Assembly: GCF_000024845.1 (NCBI RefSeq)
Contig: NC_013501.1
Span: 500,001 to 564,000 of the forward strand
Direction of reading: 5' to 3'
Source: Rhodothermus marinus DSM 4252
GTDB lineage: Bacteria > Bacteroidota > Rhodothermia > Rhodothermales > Rhodothermaceae
DNA: 64,000 bases
Position numbers and translations under genes: made by a program. Below are positions 45,570 to 55,076 of this stretch, one piece after another. Below the pieces are notes generated by a model. That model ran no database searches and was not told the origin of the DNA. It saw nothing but the letters and a program-made list of their open reading frames with translations. The stretch's first letter is position 1, and each line of letters starts with the position of its first letter.

Positions 45570-48119
45570 ATGAAGCGATCGCGATTCCTGAAAAAAGCGC
45601 CCTGGATGCTGATGCTGGTGGCGCTGGCCGTGCAGGCGCAGACTCCCGAACCGGTCCGTACCTTTGTCGATGCGCAGGGCGTCTGGCGCTGGACCGACAC
45701 CGGCGCCGAAGTGGCCTTCTTCGGGGTGAACTACACGACACCCTTCGCCCATGCCTATCGGGCCCACAGGCTCCGACGCGTGGACCTGCGGCGCGCCATC
45801 GAAGCCGACGTGGCCCATCTGGCCCGGCTGCGCCTGAACGCCTTTCGCATTCACGTCTGGGACCGCGAAATCTCCGATCACCGGGGCAACCTTATCGAAA
45901 ATGAACATCTGGAGTTGCTCGACTACCTCATCGCCCGCCTCAAAGCCCACGGCATTGCCATCGTTCTGACGCCGATCGCCTGGTGGGGGACGGGCTACCC
46001 CGAACCGGATCCAAAAACCGACGGCTTTTCGGACCATTATTCCAAGTGTGAGCTGACCGCCGATACAACCGCCTGGCGCATTCAGGCCAACTACCTCCGG
46101 CAATTCATCCGGCACGTCAATCCGTACACCGGCCTTTCCTACCGGGACGATCCCGACATCCTGGCCGTCGAGATCTTCAATGAGCCCTGCCACCGGACCG
46201 CACCCGATACCACCACGCGCTACATCAACACGCTGGTGGCGGCGCTTCGGGAGGCCGGGCTGCGCAAGCCGATCTTTTACAACATCAGCGAAGGCTACAC
46301 CGACGCGCACGGGCGGGCCGTCTGCGCCGCCGATGTGCAGGGCATTACGTTCCAGTGGTATCCGACGGGGCTGGTGCGGGGGCGGATGCTGGAGGGCAAC
46401 ATGCTGCCCAACGTCGATCGCTACGCCATGCCGCCGGCCGCCTTTCCCGAATGCCGCAACAAAACCCGGATGGTGTACGAGTTCGACGCGGCCGATGTGG
46501 GCGGTGCCTACATGTATCCGGCCATGGCCCGGAGTTTCCGGGCGGCGGGCTTCCAGTGGGCCACGCAGTTCGCCTACGATCCGCTGTTTATCGCCGACGC
46601 GAACACGGAATACCCCACGCACTATGTGAATCTGGTCTACACGCCCGCCAAGGCGATCAGCCTGATGATTGCGGCCGAGGCGTTCCGGCGATTGCCGCGC
46701 GGCGTCGAGACGGGCACGTATCCGGAAAGCGCCCGTTTCGGGCCGTTTCGGGTGGATGCCGCGCGGGATCTGAGCGAAATGGTGACCGACACGGCCTTTT
46801 TCTACAGCAATACGACCGACACGCGTCCGCCGCGTCCAGAGCAGCTCCGGCACGTGGCCGGGGTGGGTAGCTCGCCGGTCGTGCAGTACGAGGGGACCGG
46901 CGCCTACTTCCTGGATCGGCTGGCGGAGGGCGTGTGGCGGCTGGAGGTGTACCCCGATGCGTACTGGGTGCGTGATCCGTTCGGGCGCACCGGTCTGCAC
47001 CGACCGGTGGCGCGGCTGGTGCGCCGCCAGCGCCGGATGACGATCCGGTTGCCGGATCTGGGCCCTGATTTTTCGGTGCAGCCGCTGAATCCGGGCAACG
47101 CGCACCGGCCAGCCGTCGTGGCGGGCGCCTTCGGCATTCGTCCCGGCGTGTATCTACTGCGAGCGGCCGGGGCAGCCGCGGTCGATTCGAGCTGGCTCCG
47201 GCCCGTGCCGTTCTATCTGCCCCCGGCCGCCGAGTTCGGATTGCAGGTGCTGCACGCGCCGCCCGTCGAGCTGACGGCCACCGATACGCTCCGGGTGCAG
47301 GTGGTGGCCGACGCGGCGCCCGATTCGGTGCGGCTCTACGTGCAGCGGCCTGGCTGGCGTGGCTTTGCGGCGGTGCGTATGGTACCGCTGGGTGGGGATC
47401 GCTACGGGGCCACGCTTCCGCCGTCGGTCGCGCAGCCCGGCGTGCTGACCTATGCCATCACCGTGTACATCGGCGGACGGACGCACACCTTCCCGGCCGA
47501 CGAGCCCCGAGATGTGCGCGACTGGGACTTCGCCGGCCGTACGTTCTGGCAGACCACGCTGGTGACGCCGGAGGCGCCGATCGTGCTGCTGGACCCCCGC
47601 CGCGACGCCGACCGGCTGCTGCTTCCCCGCTTCGGGCGCGGCTTCCGGTTCGCGGTCGAGCCGGTTCCGACCGACGAGCCCGGCCGGTGGGCACTCCGGG
47701 CGACGGCTTCGGGTCCGGATCCCGAAGCGCAGGGGTTCGTGTTCCGGACCGAATTGCCGGCGACGTTACGTGATCGGCTGGCCCGGGGGAGCTGGACGCA
47801 CCTGCGCGTGCGGGCCCGTGCGTGTCAGGGTGTGCGGCGGCTCGAGGTGGCGCTGGTCGATCTGGATGGGGTGGCCTGGGCAGCCACGGTCACGCTGCGC
47901 GAGGACTGGCGCGACGTGCGGATCCCGCTCCATGCGTTACGGCCCGTCGAACTGGCGCTGCTGCCCCGGCCCTATCCGTCGTTCCATCCCTATTTCTTCA
48001 GGACGACTCCGCGCGCGGACCGGATCGATCCGGCGCGGCTGGACGGATTGCAGTTCCGCGTACGCGCAACTGAGGGTGCGCCGGCGTTCGAGGTGGCCGC
48101 GGTGGCGCTTGTGCCGTAA
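45570..48119 (+). CDS. secreted GH5-like (clan A) glycoside hydrolase with C-terminal beta domains
   Basis: An 849-residue protein with a signal peptide (residues 1-24, ending VQAQ). The (beta/alpha)8 domain (about 45-390) has acid/base Glu205 in EIFNEPCH and nucleophile Glu304 in MVYEFDAADVGG, with FGVNY and FRIHVWD typical of clan A GH5-like enzymes. The remaining 450 residues look like beta-sandwich modules, the last (about 690-849) resembling a carbohydrate-binding fold. The exact substrate is unknown; cellulase, mannanase or galactanase-type activities are possible, and the neighbouring galactose genes favour a galactose-containing polymer. Confidence 0.75.
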   Translation: MKRSRFLKKAPWMLMLVALAVQAQTPEPVRTFVDAQGVWRWTDTGAEVAFFGVNYTTPFAHAYRAHRLRRVDLRRAIEADVAHLARLRLNAFRIHVWDREISDHRGNLIENEHLELLDYLIARLKAHGIAIVLTPIAWWGTGYPEPDPKTDGFSDHYSKCELTADTTAWRIQANYLRQFIRHVNPYTGLSYRDDPDILAVEIFNEPCHRTAPDTTTRYINTLVAALREAGLRKPIFYNISEGYTDAHGRAVCAADVQGITFQWYPTGLVRGRMLEGNMLPNVDRYAMPPAAFPECRNKTRMVYEFDAADVGGAYMYPAMARSFRAAGFQWATQFAYDPLFIADANTEYPTHYVNLVYTPAKAISLMIAAEAFRRLPRGVETGTYPESARFGPFRVDAARDLSEMVTDTAFFYSNTTDTRPPRPEQLRHVAGVGSSPVVQYEGTGAYFLDRLAEGVWRLEVYPDAYWVRDPFGRTGLHRPVARLVRRQRRMTIRLPDLGPDFSVQPLNPGNAHRPAVVAGAFGIRPGVYLLRAAGAAAVDSSWLRPVPFYLPPAAEFGLQVLHAPPVELTATDTLRVQVVADAAPDSVRLYVQRPGWRGFAAVRMVPLGGDRYGATLPPSVAQPGVLTYAITVYIGGRTHTFPADEPRDVRDWDFAGRTFWQTTLVTPEAPIVLLDPRRDADRLLLPRFGRGFRFAVEPVPTDEPGRWALRATASGPDPEAQGFVFRTELPATLRDRLARGSWTHLRVRARACQGVRRLEVALVDLDGVAWAATVTLREDWRDVRIPLHALRPVELALLPRPYPSFHPYFFRTTPRADRIDPARLDGLQFRVRATEGAPAFEVAAVALVP

Positions 48120-48124
48120 AACGG

Positions 48125-49369
48125 CTATTCCTCGGAAGCCCCCGCTTCGTCGCTTTCGGAGGCCGAAGAGACCGGCAGGGCGGCCGTTTTCGGCCAGATG
48201 GGACCGGCCTCGACGTTGTGGTCCAGCGGGTAGAAAGCCGGTTGTCGGCCGAAAGTCGCCTCGTAGGCCCGGGCGACGCGCTGCTCGAGTTCGGGCAGGG
48301 CGTCGCGGTGGAGGAGCACCACGGTGCAGCCGCCGAAGCCGGCTCCGGTCAGGCGCGCGCCCAGCACGCCCTCGACCTGGCGCGCCGTATCGACGATCAG
48401 ATCAAGCGCCGGGGAGCTGACCTCGTAGAGGTCGCGCAGGCTGTCGTGCGAGGCGTTCATCCGCTGGCCGAAGGCTTCCAGACGGTCCTGTTCCAGATCG
48501 ACGACGGCTTCCTGCACGCGTCGGTTTTCTTCCACCACGTGGCGGCAGCGGCGCCAGATCGTCGGCGTGGGCTGGTCCGGATGGGCCCAGAGCAGCTCGG
48601 GCGAAACGTCGCGCAACGCCCGGATCTCCGGATCGAAGCGGCGGAAAAAGGCCACGCCGGCCTCGCATTCGGCCCGGCGTTCGTTGTAGCGCGAGGCGGC
48701 CAGCTCGCGGGGCGCCCGGCTGTCGATGATCACGAACAGCCAGTCTTTCAGGTGCACGGGCACATGCCGGTAGGCCAGGCTCCGGCAGTCCAGAAACAGC
48801 GCATGGCCCCGGCGTCCCAGCCGTGCGGCGAACTGGTCCATGATGCCGCACTGCACGCCCACGTAGGTATGCTCCACGTACTGGCACAGGCGGGCGGCTT
48901 CCTCGCCCGACATGGCGAAGCCGAACAGATGCTGGAGCGTCACGAGCGTGGCCACCTCCAGGGCGGCCGACGAGCTGAGGCCCGAGCCGAGCGGCACGTC
49001 GCCGTAGAGCACGCCTTCGAAGCCGTTCGGCAGCAGCGCGCGGCGGTGCAGTTCGGTTACCACGCCCTGCACGTAGGCCGCCCAGCGGGGCGTTTCGGTC
49101 GGGGGCGTGCCTATCTCGAAGCGGATCGTTTCGTCAAAGTTGAGCGACAGCAGCCGCACCTCTCGATCCGGGCGGGGACGCACGGCCAGATAGACCGCCC
49201 GGTCGAGCGTCATGGGCAGGACGAAGCCGTCGTTGTAGTCCGTGTGATCGCCGATCAGGTTGACCCGGCCGGGCGCGCGGGCCACGACGGCCGGCGCAGG
49301 GGCGCCGAAGTGCGCCGCAAAAGCTTCGAGCAGTCGTGTCACGATGGAGTTCGTTGCGGAAGAAGGCAT
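48125..49369 (-). CDS. galK: galactokinase
   Basis: A 414-residue GHMP kinase that makes galactose-1-phosphate. The galactokinase signature APGRVNLIGDHTDYNDGFVLPM is near residue 32. The ATP loop GDVPLGSGLSSSAALEVAT is near 124, the catalytic Asp region is GIMDQFAARLGRRGHALFLDCRSL, and the third motif is RLTGAGFGGCTVVLL. An acidic Ser/Glu tail of about 20 residues ends the protein. It is the last gene of galT-symporter-galK. Confidence 0.95.
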   Translation of the reverse strand: MPSSATNSIVTRLLEAFAAHFGAPAPAVVARAPGRVNLIGDHTDYNDGFVLPMTLDRAVYLAVRPRPDREVRLLSLNFDETIRFEIGTPPTETPRWAAYVQGVVTELHRRALLPNGFEGVLYGDVPLGSGLSSSAALEVATLVTLQHLFGFAMSGEEAARLCQYVEHTYVGVQCGIMDQFAARLGRRGHALFLDCRSLAYRHVPVHLKDWLFVIIDSRAPRELAASRYNERRAECEAGVAFFRRFDPEIRALRDVSPELLWAHPDQPTPTIWRRCRHVVEENRRVQEAVVDLEQDRLEAFGQRMNASHDSLRDLYEVSSPALDLIVDTARQVEGVLGARLTGAGFGGCTVVLLHRDALPELEQRVARAYEATFGRQPAFYPLDHNVEAGPIWPKTAALPVSSASESDEAGASEE

Positions 49370-49382
49370 GGTTTGACGCGCG

Positions 49383-50912
49383 TTACCAGAACAGCAGGTA
49401 CAGCAAGGCGGTCAGTCCCACAATCCCGAGTCCCATCCGGCGCAGACGGGGAGACGTTTCCATGGGGATAGGTGGGGCGTCGGGCATTTTTGGCGGCTCG
49501 GGCAGCGGGCGAAGTTTCGTGACGATCCACATGAAGGCGGCCAGCACCAGGAACGTGATCATCATGTGGTGCAGGAAGGCCACGTGCGGCAGCTTCCAGA
49601 GCAGTAGGCCATAAACCGGAATGCCCAGGAGCATGGCGCCGATGGCCGCTTCGGGCGGCGTGCGCTTCGAAAACAGCCCGAACAGGAAGGCCGCCGTGAT
49701 GCCCGGCGAGATGAAGCCCCAGAACATCTGAATGTACTGGAAGACGCTTCCCGTACGTCCCACGATGGGGGCCCACAGGCAGCCGAAGAGCACGAAGGCG
49801 GCCGTGGCCACGCGGCCGATGGTTACCAGCTCGCGCGGGGTGGCCTGGCCCTTCTTCCAGTGGCGCTGGTAGAGGTCGATCGTGAAGATCGTAGCGGCCG
49901 AGTTCAGCATGGAGTCGAGGCTGCTCATTACGGCGCCGAACAGCGCGGCCAGCATGATCCCGCGCAGTCCGACCGGCAGCAATTCGCGGATCAGGACCGG
50001 ATAGGCCTGGTCGGCCTGCGTCACTTCCTGCGGGTAGAGGATGGCGGCCATGATGCCGGGGAAAACGATGATGAACGGGATGAGCAGCTTGAGCAGGGCG
50101 GCCAGCATGATGCCCTTCTGGCCTTCTTCGAGACTGCGGGCACCCAGCGTGCGCTGCGTGATGAACTGGTTCAGTCCCCAGTAGAACAGGTTGGGAATCC
50201 AGAGACCGCCGATGAACACGGCCACCCAGGGCATTTCCGGATGGTCCCAGGGCAGCACGGTGTGGAGTTTGTCGCCCGCCTGGGCGAAGAACACGTCCAC
50301 GCCGCCGAGCGCCTGAAAGCCCAGCACCGTCACCAGCAGGCCGCCCAGCAGCAGAGCGGCGCCCTGCAACAGATCGGTCCACACCACCGCCTTCAACCCG
50401 CCGTACACCGTGTAGAAGCCGGCCAGCAGACCGATGAGCCAGATCCCCAGCACCGTGTCGAGCCCGAAGATGGCTTCGAGCGCCAGCGCGCCGGAGTAGA
50501 GCACCGTGGCCAGCGCCACGAACACGTAGGCCAGCATCATGAAGGTGGCCATGATCGTGCGCGCCGTCGTGTTGTAGCGGTATTCGAGGTATTCAGGCAT
50601 CGTGTAGATGCCGGCGCGAAGGAATTTGGGCAGAAAGAAAAAGGCCACGAGGACCAGCGTGATGGCCGCCATCCATTCGTAGCTGGCGATGGCCAGGCCC
50701 AGCTCGAAGCCACGTCCGGCCATGCCCACGAAGTGCTCCGTCGAAATGTTGGAGGCAATGAGCGAAAAACCGATCAGCCACCAGGTCAGGCCGCGCCCGG
50801 CCAGGAAGTAATCTTCGCCCGTCTCTTCCTTGCGGGAAGCGTAGAGCGAGAAGCCGATCACGAAGGCGATGAAGCCGACGAAAGCGATCAGGTCAACGAT
50901 TCCGAACGTCAT
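49383..50912 (-). CDS. sodium:galactose/glucose-type symporter (SSS family)
   Basis: A 509-residue membrane protein of the vSGLT/SGLT type. EDYFLAGRGLTWWLIGFSLIASNISTEHFVGMAGRGFELG is the signature of sodium-sugar symporters, and LAALFGAVMSSLDSMLNSAATIFTIDLYQRHW is the second. It lies between galT and galK (22 nt and 13 nt gaps), so galactose is the likely substrate. It is distantly related to the arabinose-operon symporter but has C-ended codons throughout. Confidence 0.92.
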   Translation of the reverse strand: MTFGIVDLIAFVGFIAFVIGFSLYASRKEETGEDYFLAGRGLTWWLIGFSLIASNISTEHFVGMAGRGFELGLAIASYEWMAAITLVLVAFFFLPKFLRAGIYTMPEYLEYRYNTTARTIMATFMMLAYVFVALATVLYSGALALEAIFGLDTVLGIWLIGLLAGFYTVYGGLKAVVWTDLLQGAALLLGGLLVTVLGFQALGGVDVFFAQAGDKLHTVLPWDHPEMPWVAVFIGGLWIPNLFYWGLNQFITQRTLGARSLEEGQKGIMLAALLKLLIPFIIVFPGIMAAILYPQEVTQADQAYPVLIRELLPVGLRGIMLAALFGAVMSSLDSMLNSAATIFTIDLYQRHWKKGQATPRELVTIGRVATAAFVLFGCLWAPIVGRTGSVFQYIQMFWGFISPGITAAFLFGLFSKRTPPEAAIGAMLLGIPVYGLLLWKLPHVAFLHHMMITFLVLAAFMWIVTKLRPLPEPPKMPDAPPIPMETSPRLRRMGLGIVGLTALLYLLFW

Positions 50913-50934
50913 GCTTCGGTCGGATTGATGAGTG

Positions 50935-51990
50935 TCAGGAAGCCGGTTGCATGCGGTAATGTACTTCGGAGAGGGCGCGCAGGCGCGCGGCGGCCATCTC
51001 GGGCGTCAGGTCGCGCTGCGGCATGCCCAGCATTTCGTAGCCCACCATGAACTTCCGGATCGTGGCCGAGCGCAGCAGCGGCGGATAAACGTGCAGGTGC
51101 AGGTGCCATTCAGGATGCGGCCGGCCGTCGGTGGGTGCCTGGTGAAAGCCGGCCGAGTAGGGAAAGGAAATCTGGAACAGGTTGTCGTAGCGCACCAGCA
51201 GCCGCTTGAGGAGGTCGGCCAGGCCGTCGCGTTCGGCATCGGTGAGTTCGAGCAGGCTGGGCACCGGGCGTCGGCTGATCACCAGCGTTTCGAAGGGCCA
51301 GACGGCCCAGAACGGCACCAGCGCCACGAAGTGATCGTTGGCACAGACGATCCGCTGGTCCAGGCGCAGCTCGAGCGCCAGGTAGTCGGCCAGGAGCGTG
51401 CGGCCGGTGCGCTCGAAGTACGCCTGCTGCTGGCGGCATTCCTTGAGCGGTTCGTTGGGGATCGTCTCCTGCGCCCAGATCTGGCCGTGCGGGTGCGGGT
51501 TGCTGCACCCCATCAGCTCGCCCTTGTTCTCAAAGATCTGCACGTAGCGGATTTCCGGGCGCGCGCCCAGTTCCCGGTACTGTTCGGTCCAGACGTCCAC
51601 CACGCGCCGGATGGCGGCCACGTCCAATTCGGCGAGCGTCAGATCGTGGCGCGGCGAAAAGCACACGACGCGACAGATGCCGCGCTCGGCGTGGGCTTCG
51701 AGCAGTCCGTCGGCCGTCCAGTGCGCTTCCGGCGCGTCGGGTTGCAGCGCGGCGAAGTCGTTGTCGAAGACGAACGTCTCGGTGTAGGGGGGATTGCGTC
51801 GACCGCCGGCGCGTGCATTGCCCGGACAGAGATAGCAGGTGGAATCGTAGGCCGGGCGCGTTTCGGCCGGGATCGACTCGACCAGCCCCTGCCAGGGGCG
51901 GCGTGCCCGGTGTGGGGAAACCAGCACCCACTCGCCGGTCAGCGCATTACGTCGCCGATGAGGGGTTTCCGCCAGCCAGCTTGCTTCCAT
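50935..51990 (-). CDS. galT: galactose-1-phosphate uridylyltransferase
   Basis: The start is taken at ATG 51990, giving 351 residues; a longer frame to 52053 would run through the ACCGGT operator pair and adds residues without homology. The active-site motif [13 protein letters not shown] carries the nucleophilic His. N-terminal [21 protein letters not shown] and zinc-site cysteines in CYLCPGNAR are present. It transfers UMP between UDP-glucose and galactose-1-phosphate in the Leloir pathway. UDP-glucose 4-epimerase is not in the window. Confidence 0.94.
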   Translation of the reverse strand: MEASWLAETPHRRRNALTGEWVLVSPHRARRPWQGLVESIPAETRPAYDSTCYLCPGNARAGGRRNPPYTETFVFDNDFAALQPDAPEAHWTADGLLEAHAERGICRVVCFSPRHDLTLAELDVAAIRRVVDVWTEQYRELGARPEIRYVQIFENKGELMGCSNPHPHGQIWAQETIPNEPLKECRQQQAYFERTGRTLLADYLALELRLDQRIVCANDHFVALVPFWAVWPFETLVISRRPVPSLLELTDAERDGLADLLKRLLVRYDNLFQISFPYSAGFHQAPTDGRPHPEWHLHLHVYPPLLRSATIRKFMVGYEMLGMPQRDLTPEMAAARLRALSEVHYRMQPAS

Positions 51991-52038
51991 GAACGTCGGA
52001 GGCCGTCGCGTTTTTTCAAACGAATGATCGGTATTTAA

Positions 52039-52064
52039 ACCGGTATATATCACATCTGACCGGT
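52039..52064. promoter_or_regulatory. paired ACCGGT boxes upstream of galT
   Basis: TTAAACCGGTATA (ACCGGT at 52039-52044) and TGACCGGTAAG (52059-52064), centres 20 bp apart, in AT-rich DNA 50-75 nt upstream of the galT start. Same arrangement as upstream of the GH5-like gene. Confidence 0.45.
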
Positions 52065-52249
52065 AAGCTATGTTTCGGGTCGGTGCTTTTCAAAAAGCCC
52101 TGTGTTAAGTGTGAATGAAAAGTGAATGGCGAAAGGCCCGCCCTGCTCGTTACCGAAATTTCCCGGCCGCGGTTTTCGGGACTTCGAATCTCTGTGGCCT
52201 GTCCGACGTTGATCGGCCGCTTGAAGCCAGACCATCTTCGAACGAGCCT

Positions 52250-52591
52250 ATGCATCCGCTGTGGCAGACCATCGGGTTGCTGATGCTGTCGAACCTGTTC
52301 ATGACCTTCGCCTGGTACGGGCACCTGCGGCATCTGGGCGATCGCCCCTGGTACGTGGCCGTGCTCGTGAGCTGGAGTATCGCCCTGTTCGAATACATGC
52401 TACAGGTGCCGGCCAACCGCATCGGGTTCACCGTGCTGAACCTGGCCCAGCTTAAAATCCTGCAGGAAGTGATCACGCTCAGTGTGTTCGTGCCCTTTGC
52501 CGTCTTCTACATGCACCAGCCGATTCGACTGAACTACCTCTGGGCCGCCCTGTGCCTGCTGGGGGCCGTGTACTTCATCTTCAAAGGCTGA
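52250..52591 (+). CDS. DUF486 family membrane protein
   Basis: The start is at ATG 52250, giving 113 residues with four helices; the longer open frame upstream is hydrophilic and basic. WQTIGLLMLSNLFMTFAWYGHLRH, SIALFEYMLQVPANRIG and LKILQEVITLSVFVPFAVFYM match the DUF486 family, small drug/metabolite-transporter-like proteins of unknown function. The overlapping ancestry with the galT divergent promoter gives no functional clue. Confidence 0.82.
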   Translation: MHPLWQTIGLLMLSNLFMTFAWYGHLRHLGDRPWYVAVLVSWSIALFEYMLQVPANRIGFTVLNLAQLKILQEVITLSVFVPFAVFYMHQPIRLNYLWAALCLLGAVYFIFKG

Positions 52592-52687
52592 GCGGCTTTC
52601 CGCCAGCACAGGGCGGGTTGCTTTTCTCCATGGCTTCTGATATATTACTGATGTCTGAACTGGTACTTCGGAAAAACATAGGCTTAC

Positions 52688-53605
52688 ATGGAGACACCCG
52701 GATCGAACTGGCAGGGCGTTTTTCCGGCCGTAACGACGCCGTTTACCGAGGAAGATCGCGTGGACGTGCCCGGCCTGCACCGGCTGGTGGATTTTCTCAT
52801 CGAAGGGGGCGTGGACGGGCTGATCATGCTGGGGACGCTGGGCGAGGGCAGCGTGCTGAGCCCGGAGGAAAAAGAACTGGTGCTGCGGGAGGCGCTGGCG
52901 GCGGCCGACGGACGCGTGCCCGTGCTGGCCGGCGTGGCCGAGACGACCACGCGCGCAGCCTGTCGCTTTGCCGAGCGGGCGGCCGCGCTGGGCGTACAGG
53001 GCTTCATGGCGCTCCCGGCGCTGCTCTACAACGCGCTGCCGCATGAAACGCTGGCCCACTTTCAGGCGCTGGCGCGGGCGACCGATCTACCCCTGATGCT
53101 CTACAACAATCCGGTGCTCTACGGGGTGGACGTGACACCCGAGATGCTGGCCGAACTGGCCGACGAGTCGCGCATCGTGGCCGTCAAGGAATCGTCGGAA
53201 GACGTGCGGCGCATCACGGACATCCGCGTGCACACGGGCGACCGCTACCGGCTCTTCGTGGGCGTGGACGACCTGGTGCTGGAAGGGGTGGCTGCCGGCG
53301 CCGACGGCTGGGTGGCCGGGCTCACCAACGCCTTCCCGCGCGAAAGCGTGGCGCTGTTTCGGCTGGCGCGGGCGGGACGGCTCGACGAAGCGCGGCGGCT
53401 CTACCACTGGTTCATGCCGCTGTTGCACCTGGACGCTTCGCCGCAACTGGTGCAGCACATCAAGCTGGCGCAGGCCTTGGTGGGCGTGGGCAGCGAGCAT
53501 GTGCGGCCGCCCCGCCGGCCCCTGCAGGGTGAGCGGCGTCGGGCGGTGGAAGCCCTCATCCGAAAGGCGCTGGATACCCACGCGGAGATCGAAGACCTGC
53601 TCTGA
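52688..53605 (+). CDS. DapA-family lyase, probable 1-pyrroline-4-hydroxy-2-carboxylate deaminase
   Basis: A 305-residue TIM-barrel lyase. Schiff-base Lys167 (IVAVKESSED) and Tyr139 (PLMLYNNPVLYG) are present. The usual GTTGE of true dihydrodipicolinate synthase is GTLGE here (49-53), losing the second threonine, which argues against lysine biosynthesis. The adjacent alpha-ketoglutarate-semialdehyde-type dehydrogenase, 4-hydroxyproline epimerase and FAD dehydrogenase place it as the deaminase of the D-hydroxyproline route, giving alpha-ketoglutarate semialdehyde. Specific activity is inferred from context. Confidence 0.82.
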   Translation: METPGSNWQGVFPAVTTPFTEEDRVDVPGLHRLVDFLIEGGVDGLIMLGTLGEGSVLSPEEKELVLREALAAADGRVPVLAGVAETTTRAACRFAERAAALGVQGFMALPALLYNALPHETLAHFQALARATDLPLMLYNNPVLYGVDVTPEMLAELADESRIVAVKESSEDVRRITDIRVHTGDRYRLFVGVDDLVLEGVAAGADGWVAGLTNAFPRESVALFRLARAGRLDEARRLYHWFMPLLHLDASPQLVQHIKLAQALVGVGSEHVRPPRRPLQGERRRAVEALIRKALDTHAEIEDLL

Positions 53606-53624
53606 AAACCTGAAAAGAAAAGCC

Positions 53625-55073
53625 ATGCAGACAAAAACCTACGGGCACTTCATCAACGGCGAATGGGTGGTGGGAACGGAGACGTTCCCGAACGTCAACC
53701 CGTCCGACACGCGCGACGTCATCGGCCACTACGCGCAGGGCACGGAGGCCGACGTGCGGGCGGCCGTCGAGGCGGCCGCAGCGGCCTTTCCGCGCTGGGC
53801 GGCCTCGACGCCCCAGGAGCGCTTCGACGTGCTGGATCGGGTGGGCAGCGAGATGCTGGCCCGCGCCGAAGAACTGGGCACGCTCCTGGCCCGCGAAGAG
53901 GGCAAGACGCTGAAGGAGGCCATCGGCGAGGTGAAGCGGGCCGGGCAGATCTTCAAGTTTTTTGCGGGCGAGGCGCTTCGGATGAGCGGCGAGCACCTGC
54001 GCTCGGTGCGTCCCGGCGTGGAGATCGACCTGATCCGGGAGCCGGTCGGTGTGGTGGGGCTCATCACGCCCTGGAACTTTCCCATCGCCATTCCGGCCTG
54101 GAAGGTGGCGCCGGCGCTGGCCTACGGCAATACGGTGGTGCTGAAGCCGGCCGAGCAGGCGCCGGCCAGCGCCTGGGCGCTGGCCGAGATTCTGTTGCGA
54201 TCCGGTTTGCCGCCGGGCGCCTTCAATCTGGTGCTGGGCGACGGCACGGTGGGGGCGGCGCTGGTGGCGCAGCCGGGTGTGTCGGCCATCAGCTTCACGG
54301 GCTCGCGCGAGGTCGGGCGCCAGGTGGCCGAAGCGTGCGCCCGGCGCATGATCCGCGTGCAGGTGGAGATGGGCGGCAAGAATCCGCTTGTGGTGCTGGA
54401 CGATGCGCCCCTGGAGGCGGCCGTCGAGGCGGCCGTGAACGGCGCGTATTTTTCGGCCGGGGAGCGCTGCACGGCTTCCAGCCGGCTAATCGTTACCGAG
54501 GGCATCTACGAGCGCTTCCGCGCGGCGCTGCTGGAGCGCATCCGGCGGCTCCGGGTCGGGCCGGCGCTGGACCCGAACACCTACATCGGGCCGGTCATCG
54601 ACGAGGCGCAGCTGCGGCGCATTCTGCATTACATCGAGCTGGGGCAGCAGGAGGGCGCCGTGCTGGCCTGTGGTGGACAGCGCCTGGAGCTGGGAACGCC
54701 GGGGTTTTACCTGGCGCCCGCGCTGTTTGACGAGACGGACAACCGCATGACGATCAACCGGGAGGAAATCTTCGGGCCGGTGGCCGCGCTCATTCGCGTG
54801 CGTGACTATGAGGAGGCGCTGGCAGTGGCGAACGACACGGACTACGGGCTTTCGGCCGGGATTTTCACGCGCTCGCTCAGGTATGCCCACCACTTTCGCC
54901 GCCACGTGCAGGCCGGTACCGTGATGGTCAACCTCCCGACGGCCGGGCTGGACTATCACATTCCGTTCGGCGGGCACAAGGCGTCCGGCTACGGACCGAA
55001 AGAGCAGGGCCGCTATGCCCAGGAATTCTATACGGTCGTCAAGACCTGCTACGTTGCACCGGAGATCACCTGA
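53625..55073 (+). CDS. aldehyde dehydrogenase, probable alpha-ketoglutarate semialdehyde dehydrogenase
   Basis: The start is at ATG 53625, 19 nt after the previous stop; the longer frame upstream is a shadow. The 482-residue NAD(P)-dependent aldehyde dehydrogenase has PWNFPIAIPAWKVAPALAYGNTVVLKPAEQAP, catalytic Glu in VEMGGKNPLVV and Cys in FSAGERCTASSRLIV. In hydroxyproline clusters this enzyme oxidises alpha-ketoglutarate semialdehyde to alpha-ketoglutarate. It belongs to the same operon as the deaminase and regulator. Confidence 0.88.
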   Translation: MQTKTYGHFINGEWVVGTETFPNVNPSDTRDVIGHYAQGTEADVRAAVEAAAAAFPRWAASTPQERFDVLDRVGSEMLARAEELGTLLAREEGKTLKEAIGEVKRAGQIFKFFAGEALRMSGEHLRSVRPGVEIDLIREPVGVVGLITPWNFPIAIPAWKVAPALAYGNTVVLKPAEQAPASAWALAEILLRSGLPPGAFNLVLGDGTVGAALVAQPGVSAISFTGSREVGRQVAEACARRMIRVQVEMGGKNPLVVLDDAPLEAAVEAAVNGAYFSAGERCTASSRLIVTEGIYERFRAALLERIRRLRVGPALDPNTYIGPVIDEAQLRRILHYIELGQQEGAVLACGGQRLELGTPGFYLAPALFDETDNRMTINREEIFGPVAALIRVRDYEEALAVANDTDYGLSAGIFTRSLRYAHHFRRHVQAGTVMVNLPTAGLDYHIPFGGHKASGYGPKEQGRYAQEFYTVVKTCYVAPEIT

Positions 55074-55076
55074 ACC

